A DNA stretch of 64,000 nucleotides from Flavobacterium johnsoniae (GCF_001879205.1 NZ_MLFK01000005.1:310001-374000), one strand, 5' to 3'; shown: positions 1 to 9,336, counted from the stretch's first letter. Notes: a model not told the origin generated them from the sequence alone. Made by a program: numbers and translations.

Positions 1-1
1 C

Positions 2-1474
2 AAAGTCGATCCAAAATTGGTGAAGGGAATTTGTATTGATACAACAGGATCTTCTCCTGTTCCGGTTACCAAAGACGGAACACCATTGGCTTTGACAAAA
101 GGTTTTGAAGAAAATCCAAATGCCATGATGGTGTTATGGAAAGATCATACTGCTATAAATGAAGCAAACGAAATCAACGAACTGGCAGTAAGCTGGGGAG
201 GAGAAGATGTTACCAAATATGTAGGAGGAATTTATTCATCAGAATGGTTTTGGGCAAAAATCCTGCACATCGCCAGAGAAGATGAAGCAGTTCGAAATGC
301 AGCGCACACCTGGATGGAGCACTGCGATTTGATGACGTATTTGTTAATTGAAGATAAAGATTTAAAAACTTTCAAAAGAAGCCGTTGCGCAGCGGGACAC
401 AAAGCCATGTGGCACGCAGACTGGAACGGACTTCCTCCAGTAGAATTTTTAGAAAAATTACATCCTTATTTAGCACAACTTCGTGGTAATTTATATGATG
501 AAACCTATACATCAGATTTAGCTGCCGGAAATTTAAGCAAAGAATGGGCAGATCGTTTAGGACTTTCTACAGAAACAGTTGTGGCTGTTGGAACTTTCGA
601 CGCACATTCTGGAGCTGTTGGAGCTAAAATTGGAGAAAATACTTTAGTTCGTGTTATGGGAACTTCAACCTGCGATATTCTGGTTGGTTCTTATGATGAA
701 GTAGGAACAAAAACCGTTCGCGGTATCTGCGGACAAGTTGATGGTTCTGTAATTCCAGGTTTTATTGGTCTTGAAGCCGGACAATCTGCTTTTGGAGATT
801 TACTGGCCTGGTACAAAGAATTATTAATGTGGCCTACAGAACATTTATTAGGTTCTTCATCTCTTTTAAATGAAGAACAAAAAGAACAATTGAGAGAAGA
901 ATTCAGTGATAAATTGATTGTTGAATTGACAAAAGAAGCCGAGAAAATCCCAGTTTCAGAAAGTCTTCCAATTGCTTTGGACTGGATCAACGGAAGAAGA
1001 ACTCCAGATGCGAATCAGGAATTAAAAAGCGCGATTTCAAATCTTTCTTTAGGAACAAAAGCGCCTCATATTTTTAAAGCTTTAGTAAACGCAATTTGTT
1101 TTGGAGCGAAGAAAATCGTGGACCGTTTTGAAGAAGAAGGAGTAAAAATTGACAGCGTGATCGGAATTGGCGGCGTTGCCCGAAAATCTCCTTTTATCAT
1201 GCAGACTTTGGCTAATGTATTAAACAAGCCAATTAAAATCGCAGCTTCAGACCAGACTCCAGCTTTAGGAGCGGCAATTTATGCAGCCGTAGCAGCCGGA
1301 ATTTATCCAAATGTAATCGAAGCAAGCCAAAAAATAGGAAGCGATTTTGACGGAGAATATTTCCCTCAAACAGATAAAGTCGAAGCATATCATAAACTGC
1401 TTTTGGGATATGAAAAATTAAGCGCTTTCGCAGATCCAAACATTAAAATAGCACAGCATGAGCTCTCTTTATAA
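2..1474 (+). CDS. araB: Ribulokinase, 5'-truncated by the window edge
   Basis: ATP-dependent phosphorylation of L-ribulose to L-ribulose 5-phosphate, the second step of cytoplasmic L-arabinose breakdown. The reading frame is open from base 2 with no credible start, so the gene begins upstream; 490 residues are visible and roughly 70-75 should be missing compared with the E. coli enzyme. The visible part carries FGGY-kinase landmarks: GTSTCD in the middle, GIGGVARKSPFIMQTLANV near the C-terminus, then ALGAAIYAAVAAG in the nucleotide-binding lobe. It overlaps araD by 17 bases, so the two are translationally linked, and the araD-araA-galM order confirms the pathway. Confidence 0.95.
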   Translation, partial: KVDPKLVKGICIDTTGSSPVPVTKDGTPLALTKGFEENPNAMMVLWKDHTAINEANEINELAVSWGGEDVTKYVGGIYSSEWFWAKILHIAREDEAVRNAAHTWMEHCDLMTYLLIEDKDLKTFKRSRCAAGHKAMWHADWNGLPPVEFLEKLHPYLAQLRGNLYDETYTSDLAAGNLSKEWADRLGLSTETVVAVGTFDAHSGAVGAKIGENTLVRVMGTSTCDILVGSYDEVGTKTVRGICGQVDGSVIPGFIGLEAGQSAFGDLLAWYKELLMWPTEHLLGSSSLLNEEQKEQLREEFSDKLIVELTKEAEKIPVSESLPIALDWINGRRTPDANQELKSAISNLSLGTKAPHIFKALVNAICFGAKKIVDRFEEEGVKIDSVIGIGGVARKSPFIMQTLANVLNKPIKIAASDQTPALGAAIYAAVAAGIYPNVIEASQKIGSDFDGEYFPQTDKVEAYHKLLLGYEKLSAFADPNIKIAQHELSL

Positions 1475-2159
1475 AGATTTAAAACAAGAATGTTACGAAG
1501 CCAACATGCAGTTAAATGCATTGAATTTGGTCGTATATACTTTTGGAAATGTAAGTGCCGTGGATAGAAAAACTGGTGTTTTTGCCATTAAACCAAGCGG
1601 CGTTCCTTACGAAGATTTAAAACCTGAAGATATTGTAATTGTAGATTTTGATAATAACATTATTGAAGGAACTATGCGTCCGTCATCAGACACTAAAACG
1701 CATGCTTATTTGTATAAAAACTGGCCAAATATTGGAGGAGTGGCACATACGCACGCAACCTATTCTGTGGCTTGGGCGCAGGCACAGCAGGATATTCCGA
1801 TTTTCGGAACTACACATGCTGATCATTTAACGGCCGATATTCCGTGTGCACCGCCAATGGCTGATCACTTAATTGAAGGAAATTACGAACACAATACCGG
1901 AATCCAGATTTTGGATTGCTTCAAAGAAAAAAATCTTTCGTACGAAGAAGTAGAAATGGTTTTAATTGGAAATCACGGTCCGTTTGCCTGGGGGAAAAAT
2001 GCTGCAAAAGCGGTTTACAACAGTAAAGTTTTAGAAGTTGTTGCCGAAATGGCGTACCTGACTTTGCAAATAAATCCAAACGCACCAAGATTAAAAGATT
2101 CACTAATAAAGAAACATTACAACCGTAAACACGGAAAAGATTCGTACTACGGACAGTGA
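1458..2159 (+). CDS. araD: L-ribulose-5-phosphate 4-epimerase
   Basis: Converts L-ribulose 5-phosphate to D-xylulose 5-phosphate, delivering arabinose carbon to the pentose phosphate pathway. The 233-residue length is normal for the class II aldolase/epimerase family. Zinc ligands are visible as H97 and H99 in VAHTHATYS and H173 in GNHGPFAWG; the substrate-binding SSDT segment is at about 77-80. The start overlaps the last 17 bases of araB, which indicates translational coupling. The next gene, araA, follows after a 166-base gap filled by a palindromic repeat rather than in tight coupling. Confidence 0.96.
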   Translation: MSSLYKDLKQECYEANMQLNALNLVVYTFGNVSAVDRKTGVFAIKPSGVPYEDLKPEDIVIVDFDNNIIEGTMRPSSDTKTHAYLYKNWPNIGGVAHTHATYSVAWAQAQQDIPIFGTTHADHLTADIPCAPPMADHLIEGNYEHNTGIQILDCFKEKNLSYEEVEMVLIGNHGPFAWGKNAAKAVYNSKVLEVVAEMAYLTLQINPNAPRLKDSLIKKHYNRKHGKDSYYGQ

Positions 2160-2166
2160 TAGTTTT

Positions 2167-2314
2167 GTTTCAGGTTTTCTTTCTTTCAAGTTTCAAGTTG
2201 TTGGAACGTGAAACTTGGAACGCGAAACAAACAAAACAAAATAAAAATAATAACATAACAATAAGATTTTCCACATTTCAGAACTTGAAACCTGAAACAA
2301 AGAAAACTTGAAAC
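2167..2314. repeat. Intergenic palindromic repeat, gtttca/tgaaac word family
   Basis: The araD-araA gap is filled by repeated gtttca and tgaaac words. The left arm (2167-2197) reads as an imperfect reverse complement of the right arm (2284-2314), so the transcript could fold into a long hairpin whose end lies 11 bases before the araA start. Similar words recur around 57.9-58.45 kb. Function is unknown; it could be an mRNA stability or processing element, or an inert repeat. Confidence 0.6.
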
Positions 2315-2325
2315 AAAATAACAAA

Positions 2326-3834
2326 ATGATAGACATTTCTCAAAAAGAAGTATGGTTTGTAGTAGGAAGCCAGGAATTATACGGTGAAGAAACATTAAGA
2401 AAAGTAGCAGAGCATTCGCAGATAATTGCAAAAGGATTAGACGCTTCGTCTAGTATTCCTGTAAAAGTGGTTTACAAAGATGTGGTAAAATCGCCTTCGC
2501 AGATTTTAGATGTTTGTTTGGCTGCCAATTCGGCTAAAAACTGTATCGGAATTATTGCCTGGATGCATACTTTTTCACCGGCAAAAATGTGGATTGGCGG
2601 GTTGAGTATTTTAAAGAAACCATTATGTCATTTGCATACACAATACAATGCTGAAATTCCGTGGGGATCTATCGATATGGATTTCATGAACTTAAACCAA
2701 TCTGCTCACGGAGATCGTGAATTTGGTTTTATCATGTCAAGAATGCGTAAAAAACGTAAAGTTGTTGTAGGGCACTGGGAAGACGAAAGAGTTCAGAAAA
2801 AATTAGGAATCTGGTCAAGAGTGGTTCTTGGATGGGACGAACTTCAAAACCTGAAAGTAGCTCGTATTGGAGACAATATGCGTGAAGTTGCCGTTACCGA
2901 AGGCGATAAAGTAGAAGCGCAGATTCGTTTTGGAGTTTCGGTAAATGGATACGATTCTTCAGATGTAACCAAACATATCGAGAAAGTAACAGAAAAAGAA
3001 TTAAACGATTTATTAGCTGTTTACGAACAATCCTATACTTTAACCGATTCTTTAAAAGAAGGCGGTGCTCAAAGAAGTTCTTTGGTTGAAGCAGCAAAAA
3101 TCGAATTAGGTTTAAGAGCTTTCCTTGAAGAAGGTGGTTTCGGAGCCTTTACAGATACATTTGAAAACCTTGGAGTTTGGAAACAATTACCAGGAATCGC
3201 AACACAAAGATTAATGGCCGACGGTTATGGTTTTGGAGGAGAAGGCGACTGGAAAACAGCTGCAATGGTTAGAGCTTTAAAAGTAATGAACATTGGTTTG
3301 GAAGGCGGAACTTCTTTTATGGAAGATTATACGTATCACTTTACACCACAAAAATCGTATGTTTTAGGTTCTCACATGTTAGAAATTTGTCCATCTATTG
3401 CCGACGGAAAACCTTCTTGCGAAGTGCATCCTTTAGGAATTGGAGGTAAAGAAGATCCTGCACGTTTGGTGTTTAATTCGCCTGCAGGAGATGCAATCAA
3501 TGTTTCTTTAGTAGATATGGGAACTCGTTTCCGCTTAATTGTAAACGAAGTGGAAGCTATTAAACCAATGGCTGAATTACCAAAATTACCGGTTGCAAGA
3601 GTTTTATGGGATTGTAAACCAAACCTTGACATTGCAGCAACGGCCTGGATTCTTGCAGGTGGAGCACACCATACGGTTTACAGCCAGTCGCTTACAACAG
3701 AGTACATGGAAGATTTTGCTGATATCGCCGGAATCGAATTATTGGTTATTGACGAAAAAACTACGGTAAGAGAGTTTAAAGATAAGATCAATGCAAATGA
3801 AGCTTATTTTCATTTGTTTCAACACGGCCTGTAA
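2326..3834 (+). CDS. araA: L-arabinose isomerase
   Basis: Interconverts L-arabinose and L-ribulose, the first step of the pathway. I chose ATG 2326 rather than the upstream in-frame TTG at 2308 because it places the catalytic residues where they lie in the E. coli enzyme: E306 (GGEGDWK), E333 (FMEDYTYHF) and H350 (GSHMLEIC), with H448/H449 in GGAHHTVYS matching H450. The product is then 502 residues, against 500 in E. coli. The enzyme is cytoplasmic and needs manganese in the family. The gene order araB-araD-araA differs from the araBAD order of enterobacteria. Confidence 0.96.
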   Translation: MIDISQKEVWFVVGSQELYGEETLRKVAEHSQIIAKGLDASSSIPVKVVYKDVVKSPSQILDVCLAANSAKNCIGIIAWMHTFSPAKMWIGGLSILKKPLCHLHTQYNAEIPWGSIDMDFMNLNQSAHGDREFGFIMSRMRKKRKVVVGHWEDERVQKKLGIWSRVVLGWDELQNLKVARIGDNMREVAVTEGDKVEAQIRFGVSVNGYDSSDVTKHIEKVTEKELNDLLAVYEQSYTLTDSLKEGGAQRSSLVEAAKIELGLRAFLEEGGFGAFTDTFENLGVWKQLPGIATQRLMADGYGFGGEGDWKTAAMVRALKVMNIGLEGGTSFMEDYTYHFTPQKSYVLGSHMLEICPSIADGKPSCEVHPLGIGGKEDPARLVFNSPAGDAINVSLVDMGTRFRLIVNEVEAIKPMAELPKLPVARVLWDCKPNLDIAATAWILAGGAHHTVYSQSLTTEYMEDFADIAGIELLVIDEKTTVREFKDKINANEAYFHLFQHGL

Positions 3835-3840
3835 GGCAGT

Positions 3841-3944
3841 AAAATGTAATTTGTAAGATGTAAAATGTGAAAAAACTTAAAAAGGTAATCTTTACATTTT
3901 TAAAATGATTAAATTTCACATCTAACATTTTACATGTAACATTT
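3841..3944. repeat. Intergenic palindromic repeat, tgtaaaatgt word family
   Basis: The araA-galM gap consists of reiterated gtaaaatgt words (3841-3869) facing their reverse complements acattttac (3917-3944). It can form an imperfect hairpin. There is no poly-T run typical of a terminator directly after it. It has the same architecture as, but a different word from, the element in front of araA. Confidence 0.55.
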
Positions 3945-3973
3945 AACTTTTTACAAACCAAAAAATATCATTT

Positions 3974-5155
3974 ATGAATGTAGTAAAACGTTGTATTTTT
4001 GGAATTAGCCTGTTTAGTCTGGCTTTAATTTCAGTTCAATGCAAAAGCGATAAAAAAATGGATACCAAAACAGTTTCGGATCAAAAAGCAGTAGTAACGA
4101 TTGAAAAATCTTCTTATGGAACAACTGCAAAAGGAGAAAAAGTCGATAGTTACAAATTGAAAAACCAAAGTGGGATGGAAGTCGATATCATCACTTTTGG
4201 CGGAAGAATTACAGATTTGAAAGTGCCAAATAAAGAGGGTATTTCTGAAAATGTAGTAATTGGATTTACTTCTTTGGCACAATATGAAAAAGAGAACCCA
4301 TTTTTTGGAGCTTTAATAGGAAGATACGGAAACCGAATTGCAAAAGGGAAATTTACTTTAGACGGAAAAGACTATCAGTTAGCCATAAACAATGAACCAA
4401 ATGCTTTACACGGTGGACCGCAAGGATATTTTAATGTGGTTTGGAAAGCAGATGAGGTTAAATCTGGCGAAGCAGCTTCTTTAAAATTATCTTATTTAAG
4501 TAAAGATATGGAAGAAGGATATCCAGGAAATCTAAAGGTTTTTGTAACCTATACATTGACTAATGATAATCAGTTAGAAGTTTTGTATGAAGCAACAACG
4601 GATAAAACAACGGTTGTAAACTTAACGCAGCATTCTTATTTCAATTTATCAGGAGATTTCACAAAAACAATCTTAGATCATGAATTGACCTTAAATGCTG
4701 ATAAAATTGTTCCGGTTGATGCAACTTTAATTCCAACAGGAAAATTAGAAGATGTTGCCAATACGCCTTTCGATTTTAGAAAACCAAAGTTAATTGGAAA
4801 AGACATCGAAGCTAAAAACGAACAAATAGAAAGAGGAAAAGGATACGACCATTGCTGGGTGTTAAACAATCCTGAAAAAGGAAAAACAGTAATTGCAAAA
4901 GTATATCATGCGCCAAGCGGAAGGGTTCTGGAAGTAACAACAGACGAACCTGGAATTCAGTTTTACTCAGGAAATTTCCTTGACGGAACTTTGCCAACAC
5001 GTGATGGAAAAACATACGGACACAGAACCGGACTTTGTTTAGAAACAGAACATTATCCGGATTCTCCAAACCAAAAAAATTTTCCAACAACGGTTTTAAA
5101 CCCGGGAGAAAATTATAAAACTAAAACTACTTTTAAATTCTCGGTAAAGAAATAG
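3974..5155 (+). CDS. galM: Aldose 1-epimerase (mutarotase), probable lipoprotein
   Basis: Interconverts alpha and beta anomers of aldose sugars. Placed after araBDA it most likely speeds mutarotation of arabinose before isomerisation; that substrate is inferred from context. Family residues are visible: NALHGGP with the N-terminal active-site His, HSYFNLSG with the second His, and the catalytic Glu in CLETEHYPDSPNQ near the C-terminus. The first 23 residues form a hydrophobic signal ending in a Cys followed by Lys-rich sequence, typical of Bacteroidetes lipoproteins although the lipobox (VQC) is not canonical. The enzyme would therefore work outside the cytoplasm. A strong terminator follows. 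Confidence 0.93.
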   Translation: MNVVKRCIFGISLFSLALISVQCKSDKKMDTKTVSDQKAVVTIEKSSYGTTAKGEKVDSYKLKNQSGMEVDIITFGGRITDLKVPNKEGISENVVIGFTSLAQYEKENPFFGALIGRYGNRIAKGKFTLDGKDYQLAINNEPNALHGGPQGYFNVVWKADEVKSGEAASLKLSYLSKDMEEGYPGNLKVFVTYTLTNDNQLEVLYEATTDKTTVVNLTQHSYFNLSGDFTKTILDHELTLNADKIVPVDATLIPTGKLEDVANTPFDFRKPKLIGKDIEAKNEQIERGKGYDHCWVLNNPEKGKTVIAKVYHAPSGRVLEVTTDEPGIQFYSGNFLDGTLPTRDGKTYGHRTGLCLETEHYPDSPNQKNFPTTVLNPGENYKTKTTFKFSVKK

Positions 5156-5190
5156 TTTTAGAATTTGTTTATTAGTTCAGTTCTCTAGAA

Positions 5191-5222
5191 AACCTCGAAA
5201 GCAATCCTTTCGAGGTTTTTTT
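5191..5222 (+). terminator. Rho-independent terminator of the arabinose operon
   Basis: Stem AACCTCGAAAG / CTTTCGAGGTT closes a short loop and is followed by a run of seven T. It lies 36 bases past the galM stop and ends the arabinose cluster. Confidence 0.85.
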
Positions 5223-5349
5223 ATGATTGAAAATTTTGCTTGGGAATTGCACTAATTTATTCGGTTTTTTGTCAAAACTCTGTGGTTTTTCAGGATTAAA
5301 AAATTACAGCTTATAAAACTTTAACTTAGCGATAAAAAAAGTAAAAAAA

Positions 5350-5808
5350 ATGAAACACCTTTTCCAAGCAGAATTAAACTGGAATTCAAAACAAAATCCA
5401 AAAGAAACAGGTTCAAGATCGACTAAAAACCATCAAATTAAAATTGAAGGAAAACCACTTTTAGAAGTTTCGGCAGCAAAAGCTTTCAAGGGCGATCCCT
5501 CATTATACAATCCTGAAGATTTATTATTGAGCAGTTTAGTTTCCTGTCATATGATGTCATACTTATATGTCTGTTCTCAAAATGGAATAGAAGTTTTGGA
5601 GTATTCCGACAACGCCGAAGCAACACTAGAAGTTTCTGCAGACGGAAGCGGCCGTTTTACAGAAGTACGATTAAAGCCAAAAGTAAAAATCTCAAACCCT
5701 GACCAAATCGACTTGGCTTTAGATTTACATTTTAAGGCCAATCAATTGTGTTTTATTGCTAATTCATGCAATTTTCCTGTTTTGCATGAGGCAAGTTGTG
5801 AGGTTTGA
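5350..5808 (+). CDS. OsmC family protein (thiol peroxidase-like)
   Basis: Members of the OsmC/Ohr family reduce organic hydroperoxides with a pair of cysteines. The 152-residue product fits the family; the two conserved Cys are C66 in SLVSCHMMS and C134 in QLCFIANSC, each in its usual context on the two long helices. Additional Cys at 75, 140 and 150 are not family landmarks. The protein has no signal peptide. The gene has a private terminator upstream and runs towards a minus-strand gene, so it is probably monocistronic. It could be plain OsmC or a YhfA-like relative; the sequence alone does not decide this. Confidence 0.85.
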   Translation: MKHLFQAELNWNSKQNPKETGSRSTKNHQIKIEGKPLLEVSAAKAFKGDPSLYNPEDLLLSSLVSCHMMSYLYVCSQNGIEVLEYSDNAEATLEVSADGSGRFTEVRLKPKVKISNPDQIDLALDLHFKANQLCFIANSCNFPVLHEASCEV

Positions 5809-5849
5809 ACCATGTAAACTGCGTAAGAAATCTCTATTTAAAAAGTATA

Positions 5850-6278
5850 CTAGAATTTTCTTTTTTGATAAGGCGTCCCTTCGTTATCCTCACAATAGCT
5901 TTTAAGACTTAATAGAAACATTGCCCAATTGTAGTTGCACCATTGGTAGAATTCTGTTAGTTCGCGCCAGTCAAAATGTTTAAGGACGACAGCTGTGGTT
6001 CCGTTTTTTTCTGTCAGATCGAATGAAATTTTTGTTCCAATCCATTCCGGGTCAGAATCGGTACATTCCCATAATATCCTTTTGTTTTGGGATAATTCGA
6101 CTATTTTCATTTTTGTGAGATCATCGTCTCCAAAACTAAACTCATTGACACAACCTAATTCAGGTTTAACTGCTAATTCTTCTGTCCAAACAGCGCCAAG
6201 ACCTGCTTGTGTTGTTAATGCTTTATAAACATCTTCGATAGGTGCTTTGATGTAGTTGATGTGTTCGATTTTTTCCAT
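5850..6278 (-). CDS. SRPBCC (AHSA1/START-like) domain protein
   Basis: A 142-residue single-domain protein of the Bet v1-like helix-grip fold. The N-terminus (EHINYIKAPIEDVYKALT) is the usual first strand and helix of AHSA1-type domains, and the C-terminus has the long helix that lines the ligand pocket. The central WECTDSD and VVLKHFDW strands also fit. These proteins bind small hydrophobic ligands or act as chaperone co-factors; the ligand here is unknown. It is convergent with the OsmC gene, 41 bases apart, with no obvious terminator between them. Confidence 0.8.
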   Translation of the reverse strand: MEKIEHINYIKAPIEDVYKALTTQAGLGAVWTEELAVKPELGCVNEFSFGDDDLTKMKIVELSQNKRILWECTDSDPEWIGTKISFDLTEKNGTTAVVLKHFDWRELTEFYQWCNYNWAMFLLSLKSYCEDNEGTPYQKRKF

Positions 6279-6406
6279 TTACAAGGGGATGTATTTTTTT
6301 TAAATACAAAGGTAGTAAGTTTTAGAATGCTGCAAAACAGATAATTATTGTTGTAATTAATAGTTGTTGTTTTTTTTCAGAGCTGTAATTGGAATGGTAT
6401 AAAATC

Positions 6407-6435
6407 AAAAAAACCTCTTCCGTTAAGAAGAGGTT
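6407..6435 (-). terminator. Terminator of tRNA-Leu
   Basis: On the minus strand a 9-bp stem (AACCTCTTC with GAAGAGGTT, six-base loop) followed by T residues lies five bases past the tRNA 3' end. Confidence 0.8.
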
Positions 6436-6439
6436 TTTG

Positions 6440-6519
6440 TACCCGGAGCCGGAGTCGAACCGGCACGGTTTCCCACAGGTGTTTGAGACCAGCGCGTCTA
6501 CCAATTCCGCCATCCGGGC
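6440..6519 (-). tRNA. tRNA-Leu(CAA)
   Basis: The minus strand folds as a class II tRNA. The acceptor stem is GCCCGGA with TCCGGGT (one G-U pair at the end), the D-arm is leucine-like (GGCGGAATTGGTAGACGC), there is a short variable arm, and the T-arm is GCCGG-TTCGACT-CCGGC. The anticodon loop CTCAAAC gives anticodon CAA, decoding UUG. The CCA end is not encoded. The anticodon stem as I fold it has one T-T mismatch. Confidence 0.93.
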
Positions 6520-6657
6520 TTAGCAGACGAAAAAATAACCGATAAATCAATTATTCTAACGCAATAGAATGAGTTCAATAATGTGCTCATTCCTTTAACA
6601 CGGTGCAAATGTAAAAAATTAAATTAAATGTTCTACTAAAAATACTTAAATTTTTCC

Positions 6658-6687
6658 TTTCAGTCTCCAATAAATTTTCTAAATTTG
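6658..6687 (+). promoter_or_regulatory. Promoter of prs (-33 TTTC, -7 TAAATTTG)
   Basis: A perfect -7 TAAATTTG at 6680-6687 lies 18 bases after TTTC at 6658-6661. Transcription would start near 6693, which rules out the in-frame TTG at 6685 as the prs start and supports ATG 6739. Confidence 0.75.
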
Positions 6688-6738
6688 CAGCTCGTTAAAA
6701 CGACGCACACACAACTAACTACAAAACAACAAATTATA

Positions 6739-7680
6739 ATGTCGCACCTAGAACCAGAAGCTAAAATTTTTGCTTGTTCACAAAGTGTTTATCTTGCAGA
6801 AAAAATTGCAGAACAGTACGGAATTCCGTTAGGAAAAGTAACGATGTCAACGTATAGCGATGGAGAATTTCAGCCATCATACGAAGAATCAATTAGAGGA
6901 TTACGCGTTTTTATCGTGTGTTCGACTTTCCCATCGGCAGATAATTTGATGGAACTGCTGCTGATGATTGATGCTGCAAAACGCGCATCTGCAAGACATA
7001 TTACAGCTGTTATGCCTTATTTTGGTTGGGCAAGACAGGATAGAAAAGACAAACCAAGAGTTCCAATTGGAGCAAAGTTAGTAGCAAACCTATTGACCGC
7101 TGCAGGAGCAACAAGAATTATGACAATGGATCTGCATGCAGATCAAATTCAGGGATTCTTTGAAAAACCAGTAGATCATTTATTTGCATCTACCATCTTT
7201 TTGCCTTACGTGCAAAGTTTAAATTTAGAAAATTTAACTATTGCATCTCCGGACATGGGAGGTTCAAAAAGAGCTTATGCTTACTCTAAGTTTTTAGAAT
7301 CAGATGTAGTAATCTGTTACAAACAAAGAAAAGCAGCCAACGTTATCGACACTATGGAATTGATTGGTGAGGTAAAAGGTCGTAACGTAATATTAGTAGA
7401 CGACATGATCGATACAGGCGGTACTTTAGCAAAAGCGGCCGACTTAATGATCGAAAAAGGAGCACTAAGTGTTAGAGCAATTTGTACACATGCTATATTA
7501 TCTGGCGGTGCGTATGAGAAAATTGAAAATTCGAAATTGAGCGAATTAATCGTAACCGATTCAATTCCGTTAAAGAAACAATCGGATAAAATTAGAGTAG
7601 TGAGTTGTGCACCTCTATTTGCTGAAGTTATGCACATGGTGCACCACAACAATTCCATTAGTGGAAAATTTATAATGTAA
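6739..7680 (+). CDS. prs: Ribose-phosphate pyrophosphokinase (PRPP synthetase)
   Basis: Makes PRPP from ribose 5-phosphate and ATP, feeding purine, pyrimidine, NAD, His and Trp synthesis in the cytoplasm. ATG 6739 gives 313 residues, normal for class I enzymes. Family motifs include FSDGE-like YSDGEFQP, YFGWARQDRKDKPR of the flexible ATP loop, MTMDLHADQIQGFF, and the PRPP-binding VILVDDMIDTGGT near residue 215. The reading frame extends upstream to a TTG, but the promoter overlaps that codon, so the shorter form is the real one. rplY follows 119 bases later across a palindromic repeat. Confidence 0.97.
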   Translation: MSHLEPEAKIFACSQSVYLAEKIAEQYGIPLGKVTMSTYSDGEFQPSYEESIRGLRVFIVCSTFPSADNLMELLLMIDAAKRASARHITAVMPYFGWARQDRKDKPRVPIGAKLVANLLTAAGATRIMTMDLHADQIQGFFEKPVDHLFASTIFLPYVQSLNLENLTIASPDMGGSKRAYAYSKFLESDVVICYKQRKAANVIDTMELIGEVKGRNVILVDDMIDTGGTLAKAADLMIEKGALSVRAICTHAILSGGAYEKIENSKLSELIVTDSIPLKKQSDKIRVVSCAPLFAEVMHMVHHNNSISGKFIM

Positions 7681-7682
7681 GA

Positions 7683-7763
7683 AGCGATACGCTTTAGGCT
7701 TTAAGCCGTAAGCTGTTTCACGATTACAAAAAGCCTAAAGCCTGGTGCTTAAAGCTTAAAGCA
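7683..7763. repeat. Intergenic palindromic repeat, cctaaagc/gctttagg family
   Basis: Reiterated ctttaggctttaagc words (7691-7706) face gcctaaagcc and gcttaaagc words (7733-7755). The element fills the prs-rplY gap and can form a hairpin in RNA. It resembles the other gap-filling elements of this window in design but not in sequence. Confidence 0.55.
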
Positions 7764-7799
7764 AATTAGAATATTTATTAATAACTATATTTTTTTACA

Positions 7800-8411
7800 A
7801 TGAAATCGATTACAATTAAAGGATCAGAAAGAGAAAGCGTGGGCAAAGTGTCAACTAAAGCCTTACGTAATGCTGGACAGGTTCCTTGCGTATTATACGG
7901 AGGAAATCAGGCAGTACATTTCTCAGCGGACGCTGCGGCATTCAAAAACTTGATTTACACTCCAAACGCTCACACAGTTGTGATCGAACTTGGAAAAGGA
8001 AAATCATTCAATGCAATTTTACAAGATATCCAGGTTCACCCTGTATCTGACAGAATCTTACACATTGACTTCTTTCAATTATTTGATGATAAAGAAATCA
8101 CTATGGAAGTTCCTGTAAAAATCGTTGGTACATCTAAAGGTGTTCTTGCGGGAGGTGTTTTACGTTTAAACCAACGTAAATTAAAAGTTAAAGCTTTACC
8201 AGCAAATCTTCCTGATTTCGTTGAAGCTGACATCACACCACTTGAAATGGGTAACAAATTATACGTTACTAAAGTTGGTGCTCCAGAATACAAAATTATG
8301 CACCCAGACAACACAGTTGTTGCTCAGGTAAGAATTTCTCGTGCTGCTATGAAAGCTGCTCAAGAAGCTGCAAAAGCTGCAAAAGCTCCTGCAAAAGGAA
8401 AGAAAAAATAA
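7800..8411 (+). CDS. rplY: 50S ribosomal protein L25/general stress protein Ctc
   Basis: Binds 5S rRNA in the large ribosomal subunit. At 203 residues it is the long Ctc/TL5 type: an N-terminal L25 domain (about 1-90, with [23 protein letters not shown] and the [15 protein letters not shown] strand) plus a C-terminal beta domain, and then a flexible Ala/Lys-rich tail ending KGKKK. Following prs and preceding pth, it sits in a gene order (prs-rplY-pth) seen widely in bacteria. A terminator lies 17 bases after the stop. Confidence 0.95.
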   Translation: MKSITIKGSERESVGKVSTKALRNAGQVPCVLYGGNQAVHFSADAAAFKNLIYTPNAHTVVIELGKGKSFNAILQDIQVHPVSDRILHIDFFQLFDDKEITMEVPVKIVGTSKGVLAGGVLRLNQRKLKVKALPANLPDFVEADITPLEMGNKLYVTKVGAPEYKIMHPDNTVVAQVRISRAAMKAAQEAAKAAKAPAKGKKK

Positions 8412-8428
8412 TTTTTTTCAACTCAATA

Positions 8429-8464
8429 CAAAAAGCATCAATCGAAAGGTTGGTGCTTTTTTTT
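8429..8464 (+). terminator. Terminator after rplY
   Basis: Stem AGCATCAA / TTGGTGCT with a short loop followed by eight T. Confidence 0.85.
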
Positions 8465-8569
8465 AGCTTTTAAGTTTCTAAGGTGATGAGGTAATAAGTT
8501 TTTTACCATGCGAAAAATCTTTTGTGTTCTTTGTGGTTAAATAACAATTCAAATTATCTAATTATCAAA

Positions 8570-8600
8570 TTGCCACATTCTCTAATTAATCTTACTTTTG
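8570..8600 (+). promoter_or_regulatory. Promoter of pth (TTG-N20-TACTTTTG)
   Basis: TTG at 8570-8572 and TACTTTTG at 8593-8600 are separated by exactly 20 bases. The transcript would begin near 8606, which bears on the choice of pth start codon. Confidence 0.78.
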
Positions 8601-8665
8601 CAAGCATGATAAAATGGATAACAAAACTGTTTTCATCAACACAAAAAGAAGAGAACATAGATAAT

Positions 8666-9232
8666 ATGAAGAAATATTTAATCGTTGGTTTAGGAAATAT
8701 TGGTGCTGAATACGTAAATACCAGACACAATATCGGATTTAAAGTATTAGATTTTTTAGCTAAAAAAGAAAGCCTTTCATTCGAAACCGTAAAGCTGGGC
8801 TCACTGGCAGAATATAAATTTAAAGGAAGGACTTTTCTTCTGCTTAAACCGAATACATACATGAACCTGAGCGGAAAAGCAGTAAAATACTGGATGGACA
8901 AAGAAAATATTCCGTTAGAAAATATTCTGGTCATTACAGACGATTTAAACCTGTCATTCGGAACGATCAGAATTAAGCCCAAAGGAAGCGACGGCGGTCA
9001 TAACGGATTAAAAAACATCAATCTTGTTCTGAATACACAACAATATACCCGATTTAGATTTGGAATCAGCGATCAGTTCAAAAAAGGACAGCAGATAGAT
9101 TATGTTTTAGGAGAATGGAATGACGACGAAAACTCAAAATTGCCGGAACGTTTAGAAACTTCAGCAGAAATTATAAAATCTTTTGGCACTGCCGGATTAG
9201 AAAATACGATGACTACTTTTAATGGAAAATAA
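8666..9232 (+). CDS. pth: Peptidyl-tRNA hydrolase
   Basis: Releases peptides from prematurely dropped peptidyl-tRNA, recycling tRNA in the cytoplasm. Starting at ATG 8666 gives 188 residues and the canonical N-terminus MKKYLIVGLGNIG; active-site N11 and H21 (NTRHNIGF) and the Asp in ITDDLNL are present. An in-frame ATG at 8606 would add 20 residues (a Lys/Glu-rich lead), but it coincides with the predicted transcription start, so it would be leaderless. I prefer 8666 and regard 8606 as possible. The conserved GGHNGLK loop is also intact. Confidence 0.93.
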   Translation: MKKYLIVGLGNIGAEYVNTRHNIGFKVLDFLAKKESLSFETVKLGSLAEYKFKGRTFLLLKPNTYMNLSGKAVKYWMDKENIPLENILVITDDLNLSFGTIRIKPKGSDGGHNGLKNINLVLNTQQYTRFRFGISDQFKKGQQIDYVLGEWNDDENSKLPERLETSAEIIKSFGTAGLENTMTTFNGK

Positions 9233-9304
9233 AGAATTTCAAGTATTTAACTTAAAAAAAATCGATTTATCGATTAATTAAATTGAATTATAACGAAATA
9301 GTAT

Positions 9305-9336
9305 TTTCAATTCCAAAGTTAAATGTCTAAATTTGG
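9305..9336 (+). promoter_or_regulatory. Promoter of sodA (TTTC-N20-TAAATTTG)
   Basis: TTTC at 9305-9308 is followed after 20 bases by a perfect -7 TAAATTTG at 9329-9336, leaving a leader of about 30 bases before sodA. Confidence 0.75.

Noticed and set aside
2308..2325. TTG start for araA six codons upstream
   Set aside because: ATG 2326 restores E. coli numbering of E306, E333 and H350.
6685..6738. TTG start for prs
   Set aside because: The codon lies inside the -7 element of the promoter; ATG 6739 matches the family start.
8606..8665. Longer Pth beginning at ATG 8606
   Set aside because: The codon coincides with the predicted transcription start; MKKYLIVGLGN at 8666 is the usual N-terminus. 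It is kept as an alternative, not as the main call.
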